This document shows, one piece after another, positions 48,126 through 57,493 of a DNA stretch of 64,000 nt. The stretch lies in the NCBI GenBank assembly GCA_945910005.1, contig OX246745.1, positions 37,436,482 through 37,500,481 on the forward strand. Direction: 5' to 3'. The position numbers were made by a program, and so were the translations under genes. Position 1 is the stretch's first letter. Every line of letters begins with the position of its first letter. The notes under the pieces are model-generated. The model searched no databases. It was not told the DNA's origin and saw only the letters and a program-made list of their open reading frames with translations. The stretch comes from Isoperla grammatica (Eukaryota; Arthropoda; Insecta; Plecoptera; Perlodidae).

Positions 48126-49602
48126 TATCTCTTTGTTGAAACTTCTTTGTCATTGATTGTTGTTTATTCTTTGATTGTATGTATTGAGGTGTTTGATCAA
48201 CAGACACATCTTTGTTGAAACTTCTTTGTCATTGATTGTTGTTTATTCTTTGATTGTATGTATTGAGGTGTTTGATCAACAGACATATCTTTGTTGAAAC
48301 TTCTTTGTCATTGATTGTTGTTTATTCTTTGATTGTATGTATTGAGGTGTTTGATCAACAAACATATCTTTGTTGAAACTTCTTTGTCATTGATTGTTGT
48401 TTATTCTTTGATTGTATGTATTGAGGTGTTTGATCAACAGACATATCTTTGTTGAAACTCCTTTGTCTTTGATTGTTGTTAATTCTTTGATTGTATGTAT
48501 TGAGGTGTTCTATCAACAGACATATCTTCGTTGAAACTTCTTTGTCATTGATTGTTGTTTATTTTTTCATTGTATGTTTTGAGTTGTTTGATCAACTGAC
48601 ATCTCTTTGTTAAAACTTCTTGGTCATTGATTGTTGTTTATTCTTTGATTGTATGTTTCGAGGTGTTTGAGCATCAGACATATCTTTGTTGAAATTTCTT
48701 TGTCATTGATTGTTGTTTATTCTTTAAATGTATGTATTGAGGTGTTTGATCAACAGACATATCTTCGTTGAAACTTCCTTGTCATTGATTGTTGTTTATT
48801 CTTTGATTGTATTTATTGAGGTGTTTGATCAACAGACATATCTTTGTTGAAACTTCTTTGTCATTGATTGTTGTTTATTCTTTGATTGTATATATTGAGG
48901 TGTTTGTTCAACAGACATATCTTTGTTGAAACTTCTTTGTCATTGATTGTTGTTTATTCTTTGATTGTATGTATGAAGGTGTTTGATCAACAGACATATC
49001 TTCGTTGAAACTTCTTTGTCATTGATTGTTGTTTATTCTTTGATTGTATGTATTGAGTTGTTTGATCAACTGACATCTCTTTGTTGAAACTTCTTTGTCA
49101 TTGATTGTTGTTTATTCTTTGGTTGTATGTATTGAGGTGTTTGATCAACAGACATATCTTTGTTGAAACTTCTTTGTTATTGATTGCTGTTTATTCTTTG
49201 ATTGTATGTATTGAGGTGTTTGATCAACAGACATATCTTCGTTGAAACTTCTTTGTCATTGATTGTTGTTTATTCTTTGATTGTATGTATTGAGGTGTTT
49301 GATCAACAGACATATCTTTGTTGAAACTTCTTTGTCATTGATTGTTGTTTATTCTTTGATTGTTTGTATTGAGGTGTTTGATCAACAAACATATCTTTGT
49401 TGAAACTTCCTTGTCATTGATTGTTGTTTATTCTTTGATTGTATTTATTGAGGTGTTTGATCAACAGACATATCTTTGTTGAAACTTCTTTGTCATTGAT
49501 TGTTGTTTATTCTTTGATTGTATGTATTGAGGTGTTTGTTCAACAGACATATCTTCGTTGAAACTTCTTTGTCATTGATTGTTGTTTATTCTTTGATTGT
49601 AT
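48126..49602. repeat. Satellite B array, unit 6, left part
   Basis: About 19 B monomers up to the gypsy insertion. The array is interrupted within tttgattgtat. Its early monomers share the variants gttttgagttg and tttcgaggtgtttgagcatc with units 2-5, so this array belongs to the same family of blocks. Confidence 0.95.
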
Positions 49603-49744
49603 TATGGTATTTATAGGATATAATTAAAAAGAACCAAATTTATTGTCATGTATTTATCTCCGCCCCTGGTTACAAACTGAATAGCCAAACATTGATTTTT
49701 TCTTCTTTGATTGTTGCGGACCCACCGCCTGGCAATCCGCCACA
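49603..49744 (-). repeat. 3' LTR of the gypsy element
   Basis: 142 bp. In the sense direction it begins TGTGGCGGATTG and ends TAAATACCATA. It differs from the 5' LTR at one visible base (aaaaagaacc here, aaaaagaccc there, plus strand). It contains cattgatt followed by ttctttgattgttg, which resembles B-monomer words. Confidence 0.93.
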
Positions 49745-51711
49745 GTACCTCCCCCCAGTATCGGAGGGTTGTGACGATACGGAGAAGTGTGGACCAGCTG
49801 GACGGGAAAGTGGACGCGCTTGACGGATGTTTTTGCTTTTAACGGAGCGGTGGGTGTACCAATGATGGTGGTTGATGAGGGTGTGATGTCTGAGTGGGCC
49901 GCAATAGACAATGCGTTGCCAGGAAAACTGTGGCCTGGCGTCGGTTCAGAAGGTGCGTTGACAGCCAAGATGCTGGGTGCATCCACATATGCAGGTTTGA
50001 GCCGGTCGATGGAGACCACTACACTCTTGCCGGCACGGTGGATGATGAAAAATTTATCTTTACGCGAAATGACTTCGTATGGGCCATCATACGGTTGTTG
50101 AAGAGGAGTACGGACCGCATCATGACGCACGAATACATGCGAGCAGGTTGCAAGATCTCGAAAAACGAAAACCGCGTGTTGGCCGTGGTGAGATGGTTGA
50201 ACCGGACGCAACTGTGAAAGGCGACGTCGAAGGCGGTCAACGTATGCTGATGTGGATTCTGGCGTCGCTGGAGGGGGCGAGAGATATTCGCCCGGTAGAC
50301 GGAGTGTTGTGCCGTACACAAGCTCAGCGGGGGTGGCCTTGAGTTCCTCCTTCCATGAGGCACGGATGCCGAGCATTACCCATGGCAAAGCGTCCGTCCA
50401 GCGGTCATCTCCGTGGCATCGAAGTGCTGCCTTCAGCTGACGGTGAAGTCGTTCCACCATACCGTTGGATTGAGGGTGGTAGGCTGCGGTCCGGAGGTGA
50501 GTCATGCCAGTAATGTTACTGAGTGCACGGAAGAGGTGGGACTCGAACTGGCGGCCCAAGTCCGTTGTAACCTTAAGCGGTGTCCCGAACCGTGAGATCC
50601 AACCTGTGACGAGTGCGGTAGCTACCGTCTCGGCAGTGATATCGGAAAGCGGTATGGCTTCTGCCCACCTCGTGAAACGGTCCACGCAAGTGAGAAGATA
50701 TCGGAAACCATCGGAAATTGGTAGAGGCCCGACCAAGTCGAGGTGGATGTGTTCGAACCTGGTGGCAGTTGTAGCAAAACGTGCAAGCGGTGCTGTGGTG
50801 TGACGCGTAACTTTGGAACGCTGACACGTGATACATGCGCGGGCCCAGTCACGGCAATCTTTATTTATAGAGGGCCATACAAAACGTTGAGTGACGAGTT
50901 TGGTCGTTGCTTTGACACCTGGATGAGACAAACTGTGCAGGCTATCGAAAACTTGTCGACGTAAAGTATGTGGTACGAATGGCCGCGGAAGTGATTGTGA
51001 CATGTCACAGTAGAGAGGCAAATCTGTGTCATTAAGCTGCTGTGGGTGCAACTGCAGTGAAGAGTTAGCATGTAAGAGATCACGTAGTTCGGCGTTGTCC
51101 AGTTGTGCACGGGCAATATCAGCGTAGCCGACTGGAAAAGTAATGGCGTCAACACGAGACAGGGCATCGGCTACGACGTTGTCTTTACCAGGAATATGAC
51201 GTATGTCTGTTGTGAATTGCCCGATTAAATCAAGGTGGCGAAACTGTCTAGGTGAACATTTTTCAGGGCGCTGTGTAAATGCAAAAGTCAACGGTTTGTG
51301 GTCGGTGTACACAGTGAAAGTGCGCGCTTCCAACATATGGCGAAAGAAAATAATGGTGTCGTACACTGCAAGAAGTTCACGGTCGTACGCACCGTAGTTA
51401 CGCTGTGCGGTATTTAATTTTCGTGAGAAAAAAGCGAGAGGTTCCCATCCACGGCTCGTACGCTGCTGAAGTGCGGCTCCAATGCTGGTATCAGAGGCGT
51501 CGGTGATGATTGCTAATTCGGCGTTGATATCTGGGTGCGCCAGAAGCGTAGCCTGGGAGAGGCTGTTTTTGCATTCTTGAAACGCAGCCTGGAGTTCCGG
51601 TGTCCAAACAATGATTGTTTTGGCTGAAGGTTCGTCACCGGCGAGGAGGTTGTTAAGGGGGGCCTGTATCTTAGCTGCAGACGGAAGAAAACGGCGGTAA
51701 AAGTTTATCAT
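49654..51711 (-). CDS. Gypsy pol, RNase H and integrase part
   Basis: 685 codons from the first methionine, although the frame is open further upstream to the frameshift near 51853, so this is the 3' half of pol rather than a separate gene. Residues 1-10 (MINFYRRFLP) are the RT connection region. RNase H shows TDAS (D71), DREL (E112), YTDHKP (D137) and VADALSR (D182). Integrase shows the zinc-binding pairs H259/H263 and C293/C296, then a core with D325 (HLDLVGP), D384 (TTDLGRQF) and E420 (NGMVER), with 35 residues between the last two as expected for DD35E. A GPY/F-like DGPYEV motif is at 542-547. The frame runs into the 3' LTR at its end. All catalytic residues expected here are visible, so this half looks intact. 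Confidence 0.93.
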   Translation of the reverse strand: MINFYRRFLPSAAKIQAPLNNLLAGDEPSAKTIIVWTPELQAAFQECKNSLSQATLLAHPDINAELAIITDASDTSIGAALQQRTSRGWEPLAFFSRKLNTAQRNYGAYDRELLAVYDTIIFFRHMLEARTFTVYTDHKPLTFAFTQRPEKCSPRQFRHLDLIGQFTTDIRHIPGKDNVVADALSRVDAITFPVGYADIARAQLDNAELRDLLHANSSLQLHPQQLNDTDLPLYCDMSQSLPRPFVPHTLRRQVFDSLHSLSHPGVKATTKLVTQRFVWPSINKDCRDWARACITCQRSKVTRHTTAPLARFATTATRFEHIHLDLVGPLPISDGFRYLLTCVDRFTRWAEAIPLSDITAETVATALVTGWISRFGTPLKVTTDLGRQFESHLFRALSNITGMTHLRTAAYHPQSNGMVERLHRQLKAALRCHGDDRWTDALPWVMLGIRASWKEELKATPAELVYGTTLRLPGEYLSPPPATPESTSAYVDRLRRRLSQLRPVQPSHHGQHAVFVFRDLATCSHVFVRHDAVRTPLQQPYDGPYEVISRKDKFFIIHRAGKSVVVSIDRLKPAYVDAPSILAVNAPSEPTPGHSFPGNALSIAAHSDITPSSTTIIGTPTAPLKAKTSVKRVHFPVQLVHTSPYRHNPPILGGGTVADCQAVGPQQSKKKKSMFGYSVCNQGRR
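49745..49758 (-). promoter_or_regulatory. Polypurine tract of the gypsy element
   Basis: Sense sequence ctggggggaggtac lies directly before the TGTGGCGG start of the 3' LTR. A purine run in this position primes plus-strand DNA synthesis in LTR retrotransposons. Confidence 0.75.
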
Positions 51712-51769
51712 TCCAAGGAATTGGCGAAGCTGCTTGACGTTGGCAGGTAAGGGGAAAGAGAGGATGGCC

Positions 51770-52732
51770 TCAACCTTCTCCGAAAGAGGGCAGGTGCCAC
51801 TGGCGCTGACTGTGTACCCTAGAAACTTGACTTCTGGAACACCGAATACACATGGAGGAGTTGATCAAAACGCCGTATTCTGAAAGTCGCGTGAACAGGA
51901 GGCGAAGATGTTCTTCATGTTGTGTTGGGTTGGAGGAAGCGACAAGGATGTTGGAGGAGTTGATCAAAACGCCGTATTCTGAAAGTCGCGTGAACAGGAG
52001 GCGAAGATGTTCTTCATGTTGTGTTGGGTTGGAGGAAGCGACAAGGATGTCGTCGATATAGACGTAGCAAAAATCGAGGTCCCGTAATACCTCATCGATA
52101 AAACGTTGAAATGTCTGAGCCGCGTTTCGTAGGCCAAAACTCATAAACGGAAATTCAAATAATCTGAAGGGAGTAGTGATCGCCGTCTTGGGAATGTCTT
52201 CAGCAGCAACAGGAATTTGATTGTACGCTCGCACTAAGTCAATGGTTGAAAAGATACACTTGCCTGAAAGATTCTGCGTGAAATCCTGGATATGTGGAAC
52301 TGGATACCGGTCCGGAATAGTCCTGGCGTTCAAAGGGCGGTAATCTCCACAAGGCCTCCACTGATCACCTTTCTTTGGAACAAGGTGGAGAGCTGCGGAC
52401 CAACTGCTAGATGACCGTCGCGCGACGCCTGTTTTCATCATACTGTCAAACTCCCGTTTCGCGATTTTTAGGCGGTCTGGCGCAAGACGTCTGGGCCTGC
52501 ACGAAACCGGTGGCCCGGGCGTCGTATTGATGTGGTGTTGCGTTTGGTGTTTTGGCATTGTAGGATTGCCACTTGGGCGTGTGACTTCCGGAAACTGTGC
52601 GAGTAACGCGTAGTAGGGGGACTGAAGATCATTGTTGCGCGAAATTACCTTGACGTGTACTAGCTCGCCAGTAGATAGTTTTCCTGGAGTTGTTAATGTA
52701 GTGACGTTGTCAACCAATTGCCGTCGGCGCAC
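51770..52732 (-). pseudogene. Gypsy pol, reverse transcriptase part, broken
   Basis: A 320-codon open frame with an RT domain. Motif A is STIDL (D165), motif [13 protein letters not shown] (199-210) and motif C YIDD (225-228). Directly after YIDD a 33-residue stretch (229-261, starting [10 protein letters not shown]) is repeated in frame as 262-294 because of a 99-bp tandem duplication (51854-51952 and 51953-52051). Immediately after the second protein copy the frame is wrong. The last about 26 codons are out of register with the connection domain, which continues in the frame of the next segment. The shift is equivalent to a loss of two bases near 51853. The first methionine is not a true start: upstream the protein should join the protease, but a 23-bp insertion intervenes. 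Confidence 0.92.
51854..52051 (-). repeat. 99-bp tandem duplication inside the RT
   Basis: Two adjacent 99-bp copies (51854-51952 and 51953-52051), both starting ggaggagttgatcaaaacgc on the plus strand and apparently identical. The length keeps the frame and adds 33 residues right after the catalytic YIDD motif, in the palm/thumb region, where such an insertion would be expected to damage the enzyme. Confidence 0.92.
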
Positions 52733-52733
52733 G

Positions 52734-52768
52734 TCAATGAGTAGACCCCTGTTTAATCAATGAGTAGA
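52734..52768 (-). repeat. 23-bp insertion/duplication between protease and RT
   Basis: tcaatgagtaga occurs at 52734-52745 and again at 52757-52768, separated by cccctgtttaa. The 23-bp step shifts the frame and introduces a stop at the end of the protease frame. It appears to be a local duplication with filler and separates protease from reverse transcriptase. Confidence 0.8.
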
Positions 52769-53064
52769 CTATAATGCGCCAAAAAATCTACACCGATGAT
52801 AGGCTGATCGACGTCGGCGACAATGAAACGCCATGTGAAATCTCGGCGTAAACCAAGATCCAGAGATAAAGTCAGAGGACCGTATGTGCAAATTGGGGAT
52901 CCATTTGCTGCGAACAATGTGTAGTCGGTTTTCCCGGGATGACCGAAAACTTTGCTTTTCGGGTAAACACAAAGGTCTGACCCAGTATCAATAAGGAACT
53001 CTGTGCGCGTCAACCTGTCGGTTACAAAAAGGCGATTTGCAGTGGGGCCATAGCCAGCCGCCAT
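52753..53064 (-). CDS. Gypsy pol, aspartic protease part
   Basis: 103 codons. The catalytic motif is FLIDTGSD at residues 23-30 (D26). A second conserved block, [13 protein letters not shown], is at 89-101, near the C-terminal end as in retroviral-type proteases (IxGxDFL). The enzyme would cut the Gag-Pol precursor. Its ATG overlaps the gag stop codon as TAATG (53066-53062), placing pol in the -1 frame relative to gag. In related elements this junction is crossed by frameshifting or reinitiation, which is inference here. The frame ends at a stop created by the 23-bp insertion, so the protein is cut off from RT. Confidence 0.85.
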   Translation of the reverse strand: MAAGYGPTANRLFVTDRLTRTEFLIDTGSDLCVYPKSKVFGHPGKTDYTLFAANGSPICTYGPLTLSLDLGLRRDFTWRFIVADVDQPIIGVDFLAHYSLLID

Positions 53065-53306
53065 TACTGACTGCCCCGAATGTTTTCCTGGTACTTACAT
53101 GGAGGCACACAGTGTCGAGCGCGGTTGCCGTAAGTAGCGTGGTACTAACAAAATCCTCTGTCAGTGGTCGTGGCTGCTGGTGATGGAGCCCTGTTGTGTG
53201 ACCTTGAACGCTGACGACGGCCTTGGAACTGATCATTACTGAGCGCGGCGACGATGGCAAACAGCGACTTCAACCGTTGTGTCAACTCTTGAAGTTGTGC
53301 TTCCAT
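53064..53306 (-). pseudogene. Gypsy gag remnant with internal deletion
   Basis: The frame opens at an ATG at 53306-53304, about 60 bp after the 5' LTR (start MEAQLQELTQRLKSL). After 53 codons, by way of an Arg/Ser/Pro-rich stretch, it reaches an in-frame TAG at 53147-53145. Beyond the stop the same frame continues as a Cys/His-rich tail (YHATYGNRARHCVPPC), as in the C-terminal nucleocapsid region of insect mag-like gag, and ends at TAA 53066-53064. Position by position, the TAG sits where relatives usually have Trp. The capsid part, usually a few hundred residues, is absent, so a large internal deletion is inferred. Only about 80 codons remain. Confidence 0.75.
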
Positions 53307-53351
53307 TTTAAATTGATTACCGATAGACAGAAGGTATGCGTCTTATTTAGA

Positions 53352-53369
53352 TCACGTCGGGGTCACCAA
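53352..53369 (-). promoter_or_regulatory. Primer binding site of the gypsy element
   Basis: Directly after the 5' LTR, in the sense direction, the sequence reads TTGGTGACCCCGACGTGA. Its TGG start, matching a tRNA 3' CCA, and its position are those of a retroelement tRNA primer site. I cannot name the tRNA with confidence. Confidence 0.65.
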
Positions 53370-53511
53370 TATGGTATTTATAGGATATAATTAAAAAGAC
53401 CCAAATTTATTGTCATGTATTTATCTCCGCCCCTGGTTACAAACTGAATAGCCAAACATTGATTTTTTCTTCTTTGATTGTTGCGGACCCACCGCCTGGC
53501 AATCCGCCACA
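53370..53511 (-). repeat. 5' LTR of the gypsy element
   Basis: 142 bp, identical to the 3' LTR except one base. In sense it begins TGTGGCGG and ends ACCATA, just before the primer binding site. The near-identity of the pair implies a recent insertion. Confidence 0.93.
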
Positions 53512-56050
53512 GTATGTATTGAGTTGTTTGATCAACAGACATATCTTTGTTGAAACTTCTTTGTCATTGATTGTTGTTTATTCTTTGATTGTATGTATTG
53601 AGGTGTTTGATCAACAGACATATCTTTGTTGAAACTTCTTTGTCATTGATTGTTGTTTATTCTTTGATTGTATGTATTGAGGTGTTTGATCAACAGACAT
53701 ATCTTCGTTGAAACTTCTTTGTCATTGATTGTTGTTTATTCTTTGATTGTATGTATTGAGGTGTTTGATCAGCAGACATATCTTTGTTGAAACTTCTTTG
53801 TCATTGATTGTTGTTTATTCTTTGATTGTATGTATTGAGGTGTTTGATCAACAAACATATCTTTGTTGAAACTTCCTTGTCATTGATTGTTGTTTATTCT
53901 TTGATTGTATGTATTGAGGTGTTTGATTAACAGACATATCTTTGTTGAAACTTCTTTGTCATTGATTGTTGTTTATTCTTTGATTGTATGTATTGAGGTG
54001 TTTTATCAACAGACATATCTTTGTTGAAACTTCTTTGTCATTGATTGTTGTTTATTCTTTGATTGTATGTATTGAGGTGTTTGATCAACAGACATATCTT
54101 TGTTGAAACTTCTTTGTCATTGATTGTTGTTTATTCTTTGATTGTATGTATTGAGGTGTTTGATCAACAGACATATCTTCGTTGAAACTTCTTTGTCATT
54201 GATTGCTGTTTATTCTTTGATTGTATGTATTGAGTTGTTCGATCAACTGACATCTCTTTGTTGGAACCTTTGTCATTGATTGTTGTTTATTCTTTGATTG
54301 TATGTATTGAGGTGTTTGATCAACAGACATATCTTTGTTGAAACTTCTTTGTCATTGATTGTTGTTTATTCTTTGATTGTATGTATTGAGGTGTTTGATC
54401 AACAAACATATCTTTGTTGAAACTTCCTTGTTATTGATTGTTGTTTATTCTTTGATTGTATGTAGTGATGTGTTTGATCAACAGACACTCTGTTGAAACT
54501 TCTTTGTCATTGATTGTTGTTTATTCTCTGATTGTATGTATTAAGGTGTTTGATCAACAAACATATCTTTGTTGAAACTACCTTGTCATTGATTGTTGTT
54601 TATTCTTTGATTGTATGAAATGATGTGTTTGATCAACAGACATCTTTGTCTTTGTTGAAACTTCTTTGTCATTGATTGTTGTTTATTCTTTGATTGTGTG
54701 TATTGAGTTGTTTCATCAACTGACATCTTTTTGTTGAAACTTCTTTGTCATTGATTGTTGTTGGTTCTTTGATTGTATTTATTGAGGTGTTTGATCAACA
54801 GACATATCTTTGTTGAAACTTCTTTGTCATTGATTGTTGTTTATTCTTTGATTGTATGTATTGAGGTGTTTGATCAACAGACATATCTTTCTTGAAACTT
54901 CTTTGTCATTGATTGTTGTTTATTCTTTGATTGTATGTATTGTGGTGTTTGATCAACAGACATATCTTTGTTGAAACTTGTTTGTCATTGATTGTTGTTT
55001 ATTCTTTAATTGTATGTATTGAGGTGTTTGATCAACAGACATATCTTCGTTGAAACTTCTTTGTCATTGATTGTTGTTTATTCTTTAATTGTATGTATTG
55101 ATGGGGTTGATCAACAGACATATCTTTGTCTTTATTGAAACTTCTTTGTCATTGATTGTTGTTTATTCTTTGATTGTATGTATTGAGGTGTTGGATCAAC
55201 AGACATATCTTTGTTGAAACTTCTTTGTCATTGATTGTTGTTTATTCTTTGATTGTGTGTATTGAGTTGTTTGATAAACTGACATCTTTTTGTTGAAACT
55301 TCTTTGTCATTGATTGTTGATTGTTCTTTGATTGTATTTATTGAGGTGTTTGATCAACAGATATATCTTTGTCTTTGTTGAAACTTCTTTGTCATTGATT
55401 GTTGTTTATTCTTTGATTGTATGTATTGAGTTGTTTGATGAACTGACATATCTTTGTTGAAACTTCTTTGTCATTGATTGTTGTTTATTCTTTGATATTA
55501 TGTACTGAGTTGTTTGATCGACTAACATGTAAACTTTGTTGAAAATTCTTTGTCATTGATTGTTGTTTTTTCTTTGATTGTATGTATTGAGGTGTTCGAT
55601 CAACTGACAACTCTTTGTTGAAACTTCTTTGTCATTGATTGTTGTTTATTCTTTGATTGTATGTATTGAGTTGTTTGATCAACTGACATCTCCTTGTTGA
55701 AACTTCTTTGTCATTGATTGTTGTTTATTCTTTGATTGTATGTATTAAGATGTTTGATCGACTGACATCTCTTTGTTGAAACTTCTTTGTCATTGATTGT
55801 TGTTTATTCTTTGATTGTATGTATTGAGGTGTTTGATCAACAGACATATCTTTGTTGAAACTTCTTTGTCATTGATTGTTGTTTATTCTTTAATTGAATG
55901 TATTGAGGTGTTTGATCAACAGACATATCTTTGTTGAAACTTCTTTGTCATTGATTGTTGTTTATTCTTTGATTGTATGTATTGAGTTCTTTGATTGACT
56001 GACATCTCTTTGTTGAAACTTCTTTGTCATTGATTGTTATTTATTCTTTG
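53512..56050. repeat. Satellite B array, unit 6, right part and array edge
   Basis: About 32 further B monomers after the gypsy element. With the left part this makes about 51 monomers, three times any other B array in the window. From about 54230 the copies become less regular: ttggaacctttgtc is shortened, several monomers have an inserted tttgtcttt (about 54645, 55128, 55370), and there are private variants such as aactaacatgtaaac. The last monomer decays into ttctttgttttttgtgc. No A satellite follows, so this is the outer boundary of the satellite locus. Confidence 0.94.
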
Positions 56051-56515
56051 TTTTTTGTGCACTTGTTTTCTCTTTCTTCTTTGTGGTGATCTTGTTGAGT
56101 TAAAATAAAGAAAGTGAAGTTATGAAAAAGGTTTGTTTTTGGATTCGTGAGATTTACAGGAGGCATAGCTTACGGTTATCGCTTGCACCCATCCGAAATC
56201 TTATAACTAGAGGTGTTTGTAAATGGTGTTATGTTTTCTTAAATTTCGTTTATAGATTTAATAGTTTCGATGTAATGGCGGTGTTATGCTTTTTTGGAGA
56301 TTTTTTACAGAACATTTCACCAGAAACAAGTTTAAATTAAAAAGGAGTTTTAATGTAATTTAATTTATTTGAATTGTATGTACAAACTAGTACTAGTTAA
56401 TACGAAGTGTATAAACATTACCATTACCTTTGTTTGTCTATAGTGTGTCTTTACGGTCGAATTAAAGGCGGCAGTCACTACACATAAGAATCTACTTGTC
56501 CGTCACGTAAAATCC
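56051..56515. other. Unique AT-rich flank, no gene recognised
   Basis: The first non-satellite sequence to the right of the array. It contains a 72-codon open frame at 56122-56340 (MKKVCFWIREIYRR...) with no recognisable domain. In AT-rich DNA this length is not evidence of a gene. No RNA gene or repeat was seen. Confidence 0.6.
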
Positions 56516-56523
56516 CTCAGAAT

Positions 56524-57210
56524 CAGTGGCGTAACTAAGGGGGGGGGTTTAGGGGGTTTAACCCCCCCCCCCCCCGAAACTACATCGAGAATGATTTTAC
56601 TTAATACTACATTTACTTAATACTATATTGTAAGATCCTTAACCACTTCAGTGTTTAACAATCGCAACAAACAACATTTTCATTATATTTATCTTACCAC
56701 TTCACTTAGACAAGATATATAATTTCTTTCAATAATTCAATTATATTATTTATGTGTTCATCTACAATTAATATACCTTTCGCTTGAACCAGTAAAAGTG
56801 AGGGTACATATAAATAAAAAAGCATTAATCTAATATTACAATATCACGGTCTGTGAATTTAAATTTAAATAACGTATGTGACTTGTGACCACAATGTTTC
56901 ACTTTATGTTGAGATTTTATTGAACAACCATAAAACATTAAAAACACAATTTCCATGAAATTCTTATTTAGAACTATAATTAATGCCTACTGTAGCACTG
57001 TAACTGCAATATAATACAAACAAACGAGTAGTGGTTCGAGTAGTATTCTTTTGAGTCTAAAAGGCACGAAATAATTATAGAAGTTAAAAAAAATTTCGCC
57101 TTCGGCGAAATGGCCTCCGGCGGCTGGGGCTTCGCCCCAGACCCCTTTCAGTCCCCTCATCTCACTTTTCCCTAATAACCCCCCCGAAATAATTCTTAGT
57201 TACGCCACTG
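56524..57210. mobile_element. Non-autonomous hAT-type element, copy 2 (inverted)
   Basis: 687 bp, homologous to the element at 46837-47525 but in the opposite orientation. The ends are cagtggcgtaactaag and, inverted, cttagttacgccactg, a perfect 16-bp inverted repeat. The flanks carry ctcagaat at 56516-56523 and at 57211-57218, a perfect 8-bp target duplication. The palindromic GC block (ttcgccttcggcgaa, gcctccggcggc, ggggcttcgcccc) is near the right end here, and G- and C-runs lie near the left end. No transposase frame is present. Any autonomous partner would lie elsewhere. Confidence 0.92.
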
Positions 57211-57218
57211 CTCAGAAT

Positions 57219-57490
57219 TGTACTCGTTTGCTCTACTTGACGCCGAAGTTCAGCAAAAATAAATCGTTGACATTCTTAACGAAATCATCATTATAATTAC
57301 AAAAATAGTAGGTCCCCACGATTGCGTTGTAATGACGTTTGACTGTGATAATAAATTTAAATTTTAAAAATTTTTTCATAAAAAATTAAAAACTATCGAG
57401 ATTTCGTTTTATTTCGCTCTTTAATACAAATTTTGATGTTATGACTGGAAATTGACGGATTTTGCGAATTTTTGCGGTTCAATTTTGATG
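57219..57490. other. AT-rich intergenic sequence, nothing recognised
   Basis: Unique AT-rich DNA between the second hAT copy and the hairpin block. It includes ttttaaaaattttttcat. No feature can be supported. Confidence 0.5.
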
Positions 57491-57493
57491 TTT

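Larger units (their letters stand above)
49603..53511 (-). mobile_element. Ty3/gypsy LTR retrotransposon, mag-like, defective
   Basis: A 3909-bp element inserted in B satellite, read on the minus strand. The 142-bp LTRs lie at 53370-53511 (5') and 49603-49744 (3'). The flanking gtat (49599-49602 and 53512-53515) is a 4-bp target duplication and restores the monomer gattgtatgtattgag. The order primer site, gag remnant, protease, reverse transcriptase, RNase H, integrase is the Ty3/gypsy order. The compact size, short LTRs and the gag C-terminal pattern ending CVPPC resemble the mag group known from insects; this assignment is from memory of the family. The element cannot be autonomous: most of gag is absent, gag has an in-frame TAG, a 23-bp insertion breaks the protease/RT boundary, and RT has a 99-bp duplication beside a frameshift. 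Confidence 0.93.

Noticed and set aside
49787..51397. Plus-strand open frames inside the gypsy element
   Set aside because: They are antisense shadows of the RNase H/integrase frame.
51852..52061. A plus-strand 69-codon peptide with an internal repeat
   Set aside because: Antisense reading of the 99-bp duplication in RT.
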